A stretch of 64,000 nt of DNA, taken from contig NZ_CP114039.1 in NCBI RefSeq assembly GCF_026965535.1, positions 4,650,001 to 4,714,000 of the forward strand, given 5' to 3'. The stretch comes from Corallococcus sp. NCRR. GTDB lineage: Bacteria; Myxococcota; Myxococcia; Myxococcales; Myxococcaceae. Position 1 is the stretch's first letter. Each line of letters begins with the position of its first letter. The position numbers and the translations under genes were made by a program. Shown piece by piece: positions 13,301-21,098 of the stretch. The notes under the pieces are model-generated. The model saw nothing but the letters and a program-made list of their open reading frames with translations, was not told the DNA's origin and did no database searches.

Positions 13301-14133
13301 GCGTCCGGGCGCTGCAACTGCACCAACTGGTCGAACACCAAGGGCTTGGGCAGCCGCAGCGTGGGCCAGGTGTGGAAGAGGGGCTTGGTCTCCGGGTGCA
13401 GCGCGCGGGCGTACGTCCACCGGTCCGCCAGTGACAAGAGCGCGCGCACGGCCTGGAGCTCCGCGGCGTCGTCGCCCTTCGTCACCAGGCTGGAGCCGAA
13501 CGCTTCCAGGCCCTCGGGGGTGGCGGTGAGCGCGGCGCGCAGGGCGGCCCAGCGCTCGCGCAGGGCGGGGGCGCGCTCCTGGCTCGCGGGCGGCAGGTTG
13601 CCGGAGTAGAGCCGCTCCAAATCGAGCAGCGTGAGGATGGACTCCGCGAGGCCCCGCTCCAGGTCGTCGTGCGCGAGCGCGTCCGGGAAGCCCAGCCGCA
13701 TGAGCAGGCGCATGCGCTCGTCCAGCGACGGGAACTCCGCGAGCGTCGGGCGGTCCTGCGCGCCCTTCTTGAAGACGCGGCGCGTGATGAACTCGCGCTT
13801 GAAGTCGAAGAGGGGCAGCTCGCCGCGCAGGTCGCTCGCCAGCCGCTCGGACTCCGGCGTGATGCCGAAGAGCGTGGCGATGAAGCGCGAGACGTGGCGG
13901 GCCACCTGGATGAGCAGCTCGGATTCCGCCGGGCCGGAGAGGCTGGTGCCGCCGGACCCGCGGTAGGCGTCGAATGCCCGGAACAGGTCGGGCGCTTCGC
14001 CCTGGAGTCGCGCGTCGAAGCGCTCCGCCAGCCGGCGCAGGCCACTGGGGCGGTACAGGTCTTCGAAGGAGAAGCCCGGGAGGCCCAGCTGGAGCGCCGG
14101 GGCAGGGGAGGCGGGGTCGTTCAAGGCGCGCAT
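10348..14133 (-). CDS. Fused GltD-like / ferredoxin-NADP reductase-like iron-sulfur flavoprotein
   Basis: A 1261-residue putative oxidoreductase. Residues 1 to about 300 are helical and unrecognised. Cys316, Cys319, Cys327 and Cys355, and then Cys387, Cys395, Cys398 and Cys402 with NPMCAGTGHRICNDC, resemble the iron-sulfur domain of GltD and NfnB. An FAD-binding GLGPAG follows near residue 461 and an NAD(P)-binding VIGGGLTG near 635. From about residue 920 a ferredoxin-reductase-like module appears (LTPTIVEVVVKAP, SPGQFYRL, GGGLGNAVLFSIARSL). It ends with Cys1188, Cys1194, Cys1197 and Cys1215, like the [2Fe-2S] site of PyrK or NfnA. The domain order is that of the two NfnAB subunits in one chain. 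The physiological substrate is unknown. The ATG at 14133 lacks a strong ribosome-binding site. Confidence 0.75.
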   Translation of the reverse strand: MRALNDPASPAPALQLGLPGFSFEDLYRPSGLRRLAERFDARLQGEAPDLFRAFDAYRGSGGTSLSGPAESELLIQVARHVSRFIATLFGITPESERLASDLRGELPLFDFKREFITRRVFKKGAQDRPTLAEFPSLDERMRLLMRLGFPDALAHDDLERGLAESILTLLDLERLYSGNLPPASQERAPALRERWAALRAALTATPEGLEAFGSSLVTKGDDAAELQAVRALLSLADRWTYARALHPETKPLFHTWPTLRLPKPLVFDQLVQLQRPDAQMEEKTEGLEHHLRHRDGFKLTDRRGTPRDVMNEVDYCVICHERQKDSCSKGFPAKDPVAEGHSFKKNPLGIPLTGCPLDERISEAHALKREGDSVAALAMVTLDNPMCAGTGHRICNDCMKACIFQKQEPVNIPLAETATLTDVLDLPWGFEIHGLLTRWNPLNIRRPYALPYVGRNVMVVGLGPAGYTLSHYLLNEGFAVTGVDGLKIEPFPDELVGRNGHALQPIRDWRELTRELDERVLEGFGGVSEYGITVRWDKNFLTLIHLTLARREGMRIHGGIRFGGTLTVEDAWGLGFDHVAIAAGAGRPTIIGMKNNLIRGIRKASDFLMALQLTGAFKRDSLANLQVQLPAIVIGGGLTGIDTATELMAYYPVQVEKTLERHEKLVADLGEATVLARLDTEERATYQTFLEHGRAIRAERQKAHAEGRAPDFIHLVRAWGGVSLVYRRGLTESPAYRLNHEEVSKALEEGIRFIERMSPTEALPDDTGAVRAIRFERMVTVDGKLKGSGQFFELPAKTVCVAAGTSPNVTYEKEYPGTFQLDEAKEYFQGHELVADPGSEAGFRLQPVEAREDPEAKVGFFTSYQRDGRFVSFYGDNHPAYAGNVVKAMASAKDGHPQVARLFAREVAGLDFNDTAAQAARESQRAAHFAKLDEAFLATVVGVNRLTPTIVEVVVKAPFAASHFSPGQFYRLQNFERNAPLVDGVRLTMEGLALTGAWVDKEQGLMGTIVLEMGSSSRLCAALKPGEPVVLMGPTGAPTELGHNETVVLVGGGLGNAVLFSIARSLKAAGCRVVYFAGYRLKSDAFKQDEIEAGTDQVIWSVDSGDLLDVHRSQDAAFRGNVVQAMVAYAEGKLGVKPVISLSEVDRIIAIGSDRMMRAVAEARHGVLQPFLKPGHEAIGSINSPMQCMMKEICAQCLQRHVDPVTGKETWVFSCYNQDQRLDHVDFVNLNQRLRGNTVLEKQGDAFLAQLLKKAPGLKRV

Positions 14134-14269
14134 GTCTCGGGACTTTGGAAAGGCTGGGAGGCAGGGAGCTTAGGGCCTGGAGGCTGCCTGGTGTGATGAA
14201 CGTCATGGGCCGGATTCGCCCTGCCCGACGTGTTGAGGCGGTGGGCCTCTGCGGCTACGGTGCGCCGCC

Positions 14270-15205
14270 ATGATGGACAACGCCGCCCGTCGCGCCTCCG
14301 AACCGCACCTGGCCCCCGTGCCGGATGCCTGTTACCTGTGCAAGGGAGGGCGCCTGCGGCTGCGTCACCGGGCGCGCGGCGGAACCCAGGCCCAGGGCGC
14401 GGCGGCCTACAACTGCACGTCCTTTGGCCACCGGAGCCACCCGCCCATCTGGGGCTGTGAGGACTGCGGGATGATGTTCCAGTGGCCCCTCCTGTCGCCG
14501 GACACGCTGCTCCAGGCGTACCAGGACGTGGAGGATCCGCTCTACGTCGCGGAGAAGGACAACCGCTACCACACCTTCCGCCGCGTGCTGCGCGAGCTGG
14601 GCCCGGCCCAGAACCGCATGCTGCTGGATGTGGGCGCCTACTGCGGCTACTTCCTGGACGTGGCGCGCGAGGCGGGCTTCCGCCCGGAGGGTCTGGAGCT
14701 GTCGCGCTGGGCGGCCGGTAACGCGCGGAGCCTGGGCTTCACGGTGCACGGCGTGCCCCTGCGGGAGCTGGCGGCGAAGGGGCATCAGTACGACGTGGTG
14801 ACGCTGTGGGACGTGGTGGAGCACTTCGCGGATCCGCGCGAGGAGCTCAAGGCGGCGCTCAAGCTGGTGCGCCCCGGCGGCCGCATCTACCTGTCCACCA
14901 TCGACGCGGGCAGCCTGCTGGCGCGCCTCATGGGCGGGCAGTGGCCGTGGCTGATGGACATGCACCTCTTCTATTTCGGCCGCCGCACCCTGGCGATGCT
15001 GCTGGAGGAGGTGGGCTTCCGCGTCACGGACGTCCGGACGTACACGCACATCATCTCCGCGGACTACCTGCTGCGGAAGGTGGGCGCGAGCTTCACGCCC
15101 GCGGCACCGGCGCTGGAGCTGGTGCGGCGGGGCGTGCCGTCCAGCTGGTCCATCCCGTTCAACCTGGGCGACAACATGCTGATGGCCGCCGAGCGGCCCC
15201 TCTGA
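14270..15205 (+). CDS. Class I SAM-dependent methyltransferase with N-terminal zinc-binding cysteines
   Basis: A 311-residue protein. Residues 21-67 hold two CxxC pairs (CYLC, CEDC) that resemble the zinc-binding head of sugar C-methyltransferases and related enzymes. The Rossmann core has motif I LLDVGAYCGYFLDVA near residue 118, then YDVVTLWDVVEHFADP and LVRPGGRIYLSTI. The fold is clear but the substrate is not. It sits 17 bp upstream of a GT-C-like membrane protein and inside a region of glycosyltransferases, so modification of a surface sugar is a reasonable inference. Confidence 0.8.
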   Translation: MMDNAARRASEPHLAPVPDACYLCKGGRLRLRHRARGGTQAQGAAAYNCTSFGHRSHPPIWGCEDCGMMFQWPLLSPDTLLQAYQDVEDPLYVAEKDNRYHTFRRVLRELGPAQNRMLLDVGAYCGYFLDVAREAGFRPEGLELSRWAAGNARSLGFTVHGVPLRELAAKGHQYDVVTLWDVVEHFADPREELKAALKLVRPGGRIYLSTIDAGSLLARLMGGQWPWLMDMHLFYFGRRTLAMLLEEVGFRVTDVRTYTHIISADYLLRKVGASFTPAAPALELVRRGVPSSWSIPFNLGDNMLMAAERPL

Positions 15206-15222
15206 GACCGTCCCTCCCGTCT

Positions 15223-17115
15223 ATGTCCCCCATGATGCGGCGGGTGCTGCACCCGCTGGTGCTGCTCACGTTCTTCGCGCTGTCGGCGTTCCACACCTGG
15301 CCGCTCGTGTCCCAGATGAAGGGATACGTGATGGGCGGACGCGAAGACGTCTACATGAACATGTGGCACCTGTGGTGGATGCGGCAGGCCCTCTGGGTGC
15401 AGCCGCAGAACCCCTACTTCGTGCCCTTCCTCCACTGGCCCCTGGGTGCCGAGCTCTACTGGCACACGCTCGCGCCCGCGAAGACGCTGTGGGGCGTGGT
15501 GCTGCTGCCGTTCATGTCCGTGGAGACGGCGTACAACGTGGTGCTGTTCGGCTCGTTCGTGCTGACGGGCTACACGTCGTGGCTGCTGCTGCGCTACCTG
15601 CTGGAGCGCGCGGGCCATGGGCCCTGGCTCGCGGCCGCCGCCGCGCTGGCGGGCGCGTGCGTGTTCAACTTCTCGCGCTACCACCTCACCCACGCGACGG
15701 CGCACCTGAACCTCACCGCGCTGGAGGGGCTGCCGCTCTACCTGCTCTGCTTCTTCCGCTGGCTGGACGAGGGCAAGCGCAAGTGGCTGGTGGGCCTGGC
15801 GCTGTGCGCGTTGTACGTCTTGCTGTGTGACTACTACTACCTCATCTACATCGCGCTCTTCTCGCTGGTGTGGGTGATGGCGGAGCGGTGGAAGCGGGGG
15901 CCGCTCGTGTCCCTGGACACATGGAGGGATCCGCTCGTGCGCCGGGCGGCGGTGGCGGGAATCGCGGCGGGGCTCGCGTGCGTCCCGCCCATGGTGCCGC
16001 TGCTCCTGCATGCGTTCCCCGCGCCTTTGCAGATCCACCACGGCGACTCCGACTACTTCACGGACCTGTACGCGTTCTTCATCCCGGACACGCGCTCGGC
16101 CTGGATGACGGAGCTGCCCGCGCAGGCGCGGGAGTTCTCCCTGAACGTCATGCGCATGAAGATGTCGACCAACCTGGAGGAGACCGGCACGTTCCTGGGC
16201 TGGCTGACGCCGCTGTTGGCCCTCTTCGCGCTGTGGCGGGGCGTGCCGGAGGGGCGCCGCTGGCTGGGGCTGGGGTTGGGCTTCGCGGTGCTGTCCATGG
16301 GCACGGTGCTCAACATCGGCCTGGAGGACCGGGTGTCGCCGGTGGTGCTGCTCATCGTCACCCTGCTCGTGGTGGCGTGGGTGCCCGCGTGGCGGGAGCG
16401 GCTGTGGCGGCGGGACGTGCTGCTGCTCCTGGGGCTGGCCGTCTACCTGTCGCTGTCGGAGCCGCTGACGGCGTTCAACGTGCCGCTCAAGGTCCAGATT
16501 CCGATGCCGTACGTCGTGTTCAAGCACGTGGTGCCCCTGTTCTCACGCGGGGGCATGCCGGTGCGCTTCATCCTGCTCACGCTCCTGTCGCTGTCGGTGC
16601 TGGTGGCGTTCGCCGCGGCGCACGCGGGCGCGTGGGCGTCCCGGCGGGATGCGCGGCTGGGCGTGGCGGTGGCGCTCGCGGTGGCGCTGGTGCCGAACGT
16701 GGAGTACCGGGGCCTCCAGATGGTGATGCCCGCCATTCCCCGGTTGCCGACGGTGTTCGACGAGATTCGCGACGCGCCCATGCCGGCGGCGGTGCTGACG
16801 GACAACGTGCAGGGGCAGTGGGAGCAGATGTTCCACGGCAAGCCGGTGTCCTACGCCCGGGTGTCCCGGCTGCCGGTGCGCGAGTCCGCGCTGGTGAACT
16901 CGAGGCTCATCCGCGCGGCGGAAGGGATGCGCAACGCGTTCGGCACCGTCACGCCGGAGGAGCGCGAGGAGATGCGGCGCTACCTGAAGGAGCACCACTT
17001 CAAGTGGTACGTGACGCACTTCTTCCACCCCGTCCGCCACCAGTTCATCACGGACGAACTGGGTGGCGAGATGGTGCACCAGGACGGCTACGTCACCGTG
17101 TACCGCTTCCCCTGA
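15223..17115 (+). CDS. Polytopic membrane protein, GT-C glycosyltransferase-like
   Basis: A 630-residue integral membrane protein with about 10-12 predicted membrane segments. It starts MSPMMRRVLHPLVLLTFFAL. After the first segment comes a periplasmic loop with an acidic position (GGREDVYMNMWHLWW), as in GT-C enzymes that use polyprenyl-phosphate sugars. The C-terminal 130 residues are soluble. No family-specific motif settles the donor or acceptor. It follows the methyltransferase in the same direction with 17 bp between them, so joint action on a cell-surface glycan is inferred. Confidence 0.65.
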   Translation: MSPMMRRVLHPLVLLTFFALSAFHTWPLVSQMKGYVMGGREDVYMNMWHLWWMRQALWVQPQNPYFVPFLHWPLGAELYWHTLAPAKTLWGVVLLPFMSVETAYNVVLFGSFVLTGYTSWLLLRYLLERAGHGPWLAAAAALAGACVFNFSRYHLTHATAHLNLTALEGLPLYLLCFFRWLDEGKRKWLVGLALCALYVLLCDYYYLIYIALFSLVWVMAERWKRGPLVSLDTWRDPLVRRAAVAGIAAGLACVPPMVPLLLHAFPAPLQIHHGDSDYFTDLYAFFIPDTRSAWMTELPAQAREFSLNVMRMKMSTNLEETGTFLGWLTPLLALFALWRGVPEGRRWLGLGLGFAVLSMGTVLNIGLEDRVSPVVLLIVTLLVVAWVPAWRERLWRRDVLLLLGLAVYLSLSEPLTAFNVPLKVQIPMPYVVFKHVVPLFSRGGMPVRFILLTLLSLSVLVAFAAAHAGAWASRRDARLGVAVALAVALVPNVEYRGLQMVMPAIPRLPTVFDEIRDAPMPAAVLTDNVQGQWEQMFHGKPVSYARVSRLPVRESALVNSRLIRAAEGMRNAFGTVTPEEREEMRRYLKEHHFKWYVTHFFHPVRHQFITDELGGEMVHQDGYVTVYRFP

Positions 17116-17127
17116 GCAGGGCGGCGG

Positions 17128-17937
17128 TCACTCGCATTCGGCGTACTCGACGTCCGTGCGCTCCACGGGGCCCGCGGACACGGCGCCGTCGCTCACGGTG
17201 ACGGTGACGCTCTCGTCGGCGGACAGCATGGAGCCGCACTCGGCGGAGGCGTTGGCGGCGCAGTGGCGGGTGAGGACCATCTTGTCGTCGTCCTCCTGCG
17301 TTTCGATGCTCGCGCCCGTGCAGCGATAGGAGATGGGGCCCGAGCCCGGGTCGTTTCCGCTGACGTCCAGGTCGCCCTCGGCGTCCGCCGTGGCGAGGAC
17401 CTCGCCGTCCTTGCCGAAGAGGACGAAGTGGAACCGGGTCCGGGAGATGGATTCTCCGCGTCCCTCCTCGTCGGGGGACTCGGACTCCTCCTGGGTGAAC
17501 ACGCGCACGGTTTCTCCCGAGGAGCGCTTGAGGACCTCGTCCCGGGCCTGCGGCGGTTCGGCCGGCGGCTTGGGACAGGCGAGCTTCTTCGCGGCGAGCT
17601 TCACGGGGCGGGAGTAGGTCCCCGGGGCGAGCAGCTTGAGGTGTTCGAGGACGGGGCCGGCGTCGTCGGACGGGCAGGTGCCCAGGAGCCAGACCCAGAA
17701 GCCGGGCTTGAGGCCCGGGACGGTCTTGCTCTCGACGAGCTTGGGGTGGCCCTCCGGAAGGGAGAGGCCCGTCTTCTCGAGCAGTCCGGCGAGGCCGTCC
17801 CAGGTGTCTCCCAGGGCTTCGGCCTCGGCCTTGTCCTTGGAGCCCTTCCAGATGAGCGCGACGGGCTTGCCCGCGGCTTCGGCTTGGAATGCTCCGGTGA
17901 AGGCCATCAGGCCCAGGACGAGAATGCATGAACGCAT
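17128..17937 (-). CDS. Secreted hypothetical protein
   Basis: A 269-residue protein of unknown function. It starts with a signal peptide (MRSCILVLGLMAFTGAFQAEAAG) that ends in a likely signal-peptidase I site (AEA-AG). The mature part is acidic with several Cys (including CPKPP, YRCTG, RHCAA, AECGS), which could form disulfides in the periplasm or outside the cell. A good GAGGGGGA ribosome-binding site precedes the ATG at 17937. It converges on the membrane-protein gene with only 12 bp between stops. Confidence 0.7.
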   Translation of the reverse strand: MRSCILVLGLMAFTGAFQAEAAGKPVALIWKGSKDKAEAEALGDTWDGLAGLLEKTGLSLPEGHPKLVESKTVPGLKPGFWVWLLGTCPSDDAGPVLEHLKLLAPGTYSRPVKLAAKKLACPKPPAEPPQARDEVLKRSSGETVRVFTQEESESPDEEGRGESISRTRFHFVLFGKDGEVLATADAEGDLDVSGNDPGSGPISYRCTGASIETQEDDDKMVLTRHCAANASAECGSMLSADESVTVTVSDGAVSAGPVERTDVEYAECE

Positions 17938-17979
17938 GGCGGTTCCCCCTCGCGGTGCGTGACCGCACCGCCCGCGATG

Positions 17980-18834
17980 CTACTGCTTCTTCGGTCCGCC
18001 GCGCTTCGGGCGCGAGCCGCGCGGGGCAGGGGAGGCGGCGGGAGTCGTGCCTTCCGTCCGGGGCGCCTGCTCGCGGGGGGCCTTCGCGGCCCGTGCCTTC
18101 TTGGACCGGGAGGGCTTCGCCGGACGGCGGCGCTCGTCCTGCGTCGCCGGCTTGGACGGACGCCCGTATTCGATATCCGGCGGGGACTTGGGCCCACGTG
18201 CCTGTTCGGCACGCGCCGGCTTCGGCGGGCGGGCGTGTCCATCGTGCGCTGGCCTCGGCGGACGGGCCTGCTCGTCATGCGGCGGCTTCGCCGGACGGCC
18301 ATAGTCGATGGCCGGCAGGGGCCTCTCCCTGGACGCGCGGCCTTCAGCCTCCACGGCAGGAGGCCGGGGCGCGGGCCGGCCGTGGCTGATGGCCGGGGGC
18401 GGCGGCTTCGGCGGCCTGGGGGCTTCCGGCGGTTGTGCCTTCGCGGCCTGGGCCCTCAGCGTGTCCACCTCCTTGCGCAGCCGGAGGACCTCCGCGGAGA
18501 GCTGGGCGTAGGAGTCGCGCACCAGCCCGTTGAACACGCGCTGCCGGCCCAGGGTCTCGTTGATCAACACCTGGCACGTCTTGCGGAAGGCCCACTTGGC
18601 CAGCAGCACCGCCTGGCCCATGCCGGCGCGGTGCGTATGCAGCGGCAGGGCCCGCGTCGTGTCCGCGTTCTCCTCCAGCGCGTGCATGTTGAACGTCAGC
18701 GGATCCACGCGCGGCTCCACGCCGTCCTCCGGCACCTCCGCCGGCTCCGACGTGGGCAGTCCGCGCACGCGCAGCCGCTCTTCAATGCGGGCCACCAGGG
18801 CCCCCGTGGGAATGTCCCGTCCGAGCAGCTTCAT
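17980..18834 (-). CDS. Hypothetical protein with Pro/Lys-rich tail carrying repeated YGRP motifs
   Basis: A 284-residue protein, unrecognised. Residues 1 to about 130 look folded (MKLLGRDIPTGALVARIEERL, then a region with AFRKTCQVLINETLGRQRVF) and end in a short coiled coil (LSAEVLRLRKEVDTLRAQA). The rest is disordered and very rich in Pro, Lys, Arg and Ala. It contains spaced motifs ISHGRP, IDYGRP and IEYGRP. The start ATG at 18834 has GGAGGAG upstream and overlaps the stop of the double glycosyltransferase gene (ATGA), so the two are translationally coupled. A scaffold or partner role for that enzyme is inferred. Confidence 0.7.
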   Translation of the reverse strand: MKLLGRDIPTGALVARIEERLRVRGLPTSEPAEVPEDGVEPRVDPLTFNMHALEENADTTRALPLHTHRAGMGQAVLLAKWAFRKTCQVLINETLGRQRVFNGLVRDSYAQLSAEVLRLRKEVDTLRAQAAKAQPPEAPRPPKPPPPAISHGRPAPRPPAVEAEGRASRERPLPAIDYGRPAKPPHDEQARPPRPAHDGHARPPKPARAEQARGPKSPPDIEYGRPSKPATQDERRRPAKPSRSKKARAAKAPREQAPRTEGTTPAASPAPRGSRPKRGGPKKQ

Positions 18835-21068
18835 CGGTGTGTCTCCTCCACGATGCGCGCCATCTCTTCCCGGTACGCCGCGACCACCTGGGGCCACGTG
18901 TGCCGTTGCGCGTAGATGCGGGCCCGCTGGCCCATCGCGTCCCGGGCCTCGCCCACCTCGCGCAGCCCTTCGACGAACGACGCGAGCCCCCGGTACACCC
19001 GGCCCGCGCCACTGCGCTCCACCTGTCCCACGAGCACCTCCGAGTGCCCGTTCACCAGCACCGGCGTGCCTTGAGCGAACGCCTCCAGCGTCAGGAGCGA
19101 CAGGCTCTCGAACTTCGAGGGCACCACCACCGCCAGCGCTCCCGCCAGCGCGTCGTGCTTGTCCTGTTCGGAAATGCGCCCCACGTGCCGCACGCCCTCG
19201 CCGCTCACGTCCATGTGCGCCTCGCCCGCGAGCACCAGCTCCGGCGCGTCCTGGTAGCTCTGCCTCAGTTGGGCATGGAACTTCAGCAGGTCCGGCACGC
19301 CCTTGCCCGGCTCCAGCCGGCCCACGTACAGCAGGTAGCGGCCATGCACGCCGTACTTCGCCCGGAAGCGGTCGGGCACCGCCGGCAGCGCGTCCACGCC
19401 CACGCCCACCACGCGCGCCCGCGCATGGTTCGGGTGGAAGCGCCCGAGCATCTCCACCTCCTCCGGCGTGTTGCACATCAGCACCCGGGGACGGTTGAAC
19501 ACGTCTCCGTAGACGCCGAAGCGGATGGGCGGCTCGTCATGCGCGGTGGGCACCAGCATCGCGCGGTCCGACACCAGCGGCAGCCCCCAAGCGGTGGGCG
19601 CGTAGAGGTACGTGAAGAAGAGATAGCCGTCGTAGGCGTCCTGCGTGGTGCCCAGGTGCTCCAGCAGCCCGGGGCTCAGCGGGCCCTGCTCGGCCACCCA
19701 CTGCTCTTCACGTAAGCGCTCGTTGCCGTGGCCGAACACGTGGCGCGACAGGTTGTTGAACGCGTGGATGTTGCGCGTGCGCGTCACCGGGAAGCGCAGC
19801 ACCTTCGCGCGGCCAATGCGGTCCTCGCCGGGCGGGAAGGTGTTCTCCCACGTCAGGTGGTTCTTCGCGCAGGTCGTCACCACCGTGACGTCCCAGTGGG
19901 GCGCCAGGTGCTCCGCCACCTGCGCGGCGTGGCTCTCCGCGCCGCCCGTCACCTCGCCATAGCGCTGCACCACCAGCGCCACGCGCGGCCGCTTCGCCGG
20001 GGCCTTGCGCGGACGGGGCGGCGGCGCCACCACGCCCTCCAGCGCGCGCGTCAGCGACACCTGCGCGGCGGTGGGGGAGAAGTGCTGGAGCCTGCGCGCC
20101 TGGCCCTCGAGCACCGCCTTGCGCAGGCCTTTGTCCTCGGTCAGGTCCACCGCCAGCTCCGCGAGGAACGCGAAGCGCTTCTGGTCGAACGCGATGCCCG
20201 CGCCGCCCAGCGTCTCCGGCACCGCCGCCGCCGCGTATGCGAGTACGGGCACTTCGGCGGCCATGGCCTCGATGATGGGGACGCTGAAGCCCTCGTGCTC
20301 GCTCATGGAGACGAACACGGACGCGGAGCGGTACACGGCCACCAGCTCCGGATGCGATAGGCGCCCCAGGAAGTGCACCCCGGTGAGGTCCTTCATCTCG
20401 CGCTGGAGCGACTTGAAGTAGCGGCTGCCCGCCTCGTAGCCGCCGACGATGAGCAGGCGCGCCTGGGGACGGATGCGCAAGAGCTCCCGGTGCAGCGCGA
20501 GCAGGTCCTCGAAGCGCTTGTGCGGCATCACCCGGCTCACCGACACCAGGGTGGGGCCGGGGCCGGAGAGCTCCGCGAGCTTCGCCGCATCCGCCACGGG
20601 CGCGGCGAAGCGCTCCTTCTCGATGAAGAGCTGCACGGTGTGCACGTTGCGGTGGCCCGCGACGCGCAGCTCCGCGCTGTTGTAGTCCGAGTCCCCGATG
20701 GACACGTCCAGGAAGGGCGCCATCGCGGCCACCTGCGCGCGGCCGGCCACCAGCGCGTGCTCCAGCGGCGTGTCCCGGTAGAAGCGCGCGGGGCTGATGT
20801 TGTGGAACACCACGCCGCGCTTGCAGTCCATGTGCATCAGCCGCCCGCTCAGCGGGGACGCGATGCCGTGGTGATACAGCACCAGGTCGTCCGGCTTCGG
20901 CTTCAGCGTGAAGACGTGACGGGCCAGGCCCTGCAGCCCTCCGGCGACCTCTTCCGCGTAGATGTCTCCCACGTGCCCCATGCGGCGCAGCAGGAGTTGC
21001 AGGTGGAGCGCGGCCTGACCGGAAGCGTCGCCGGGACCGAAGCTTGGGATCAACTGATGGACCGCCAT
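18831..21068 (-). CDS. Fusion of two GT4-type glycosyltransferases
   Basis: A 745-residue protein with two complete GT-B glycosyltransferase units. The first (about residues 1-345) has VSVSRVMPHKRFEDLL, LLIVGGYEAGSR and SMSEHEGFSVPIIEAMAAEVPVLAY. After a Pro/Arg/Lys linker, the second (about 365-745) begins VALVVQRYGEVTGGAESHA and has LYVGRLEPGKGVPDLL and VPSKFESLSLLTLEAFAQGTPVLV. The E-x7-E motif of GT4 enzymes is present in both halves. It probably adds two sugars in sequence to a lipid-linked or polymer acceptor. The ATG at 21068 gives MAVHQLIPSF; it is divergent from another GT4 gene only 30 bp away. Confidence 0.88.
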   Translation of the reverse strand: MAVHQLIPSFGPGDASGQAALHLQLLLRRMGHVGDIYAEEVAGGLQGLARHVFTLKPKPDDLVLYHHGIASPLSGRLMHMDCKRGVVFHNISPARFYRDTPLEHALVAGRAQVAAMAPFLDVSIGDSDYNSAELRVAGHRNVHTVQLFIEKERFAAPVADAAKLAELSGPGPTLVSVSRVMPHKRFEDLLALHRELLRIRPQARLLIVGGYEAGSRYFKSLQREMKDLTGVHFLGRLSHPELVAVYRSASVFVSMSEHEGFSVPIIEAMAAEVPVLAYAAAAVPETLGGAGIAFDQKRFAFLAELAVDLTEDKGLRKAVLEGQARRLQHFSPTAAQVSLTRALEGVVAPPPRPRKAPAKRPRVALVVQRYGEVTGGAESHAAQVAEHLAPHWDVTVVTTCAKNHLTWENTFPPGEDRIGRAKVLRFPVTRTRNIHAFNNLSRHVFGHGNERLREEQWVAEQGPLSPGLLEHLGTTQDAYDGYLFFTYLYAPTAWGLPLVSDRAMLVPTAHDEPPIRFGVYGDVFNRPRVLMCNTPEEVEMLGRFHPNHARARVVGVGVDALPAVPDRFRAKYGVHGRYLLYVGRLEPGKGVPDLLKFHAQLRQSYQDAPELVLAGEAHMDVSGEGVRHVGRISEQDKHDALAGALAVVVPSKFESLSLLTLEAFAQGTPVLVNGHSEVLVGQVERSGAGRVYRGLASFVEGLREVGEARDAMGQRARIYAQRHTWPQVVAAYREEMARIVEETHR

Positions 21069-21098
21069 GGAGGGCCGTGTGTAGCACACGGGCATGGT

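Noticed and set aside
11005-13434. 809-codon plus-strand reading frame
   Set aside because: Antisense to the iron-sulfur flavoprotein; composition is that of a shadow frame.
15064-16527. 487-codon minus-strand frame over the membrane-protein gene
   Set aside because: His/Gln/Arg-rich shadow sequence opposite a clear polytopic membrane protein.
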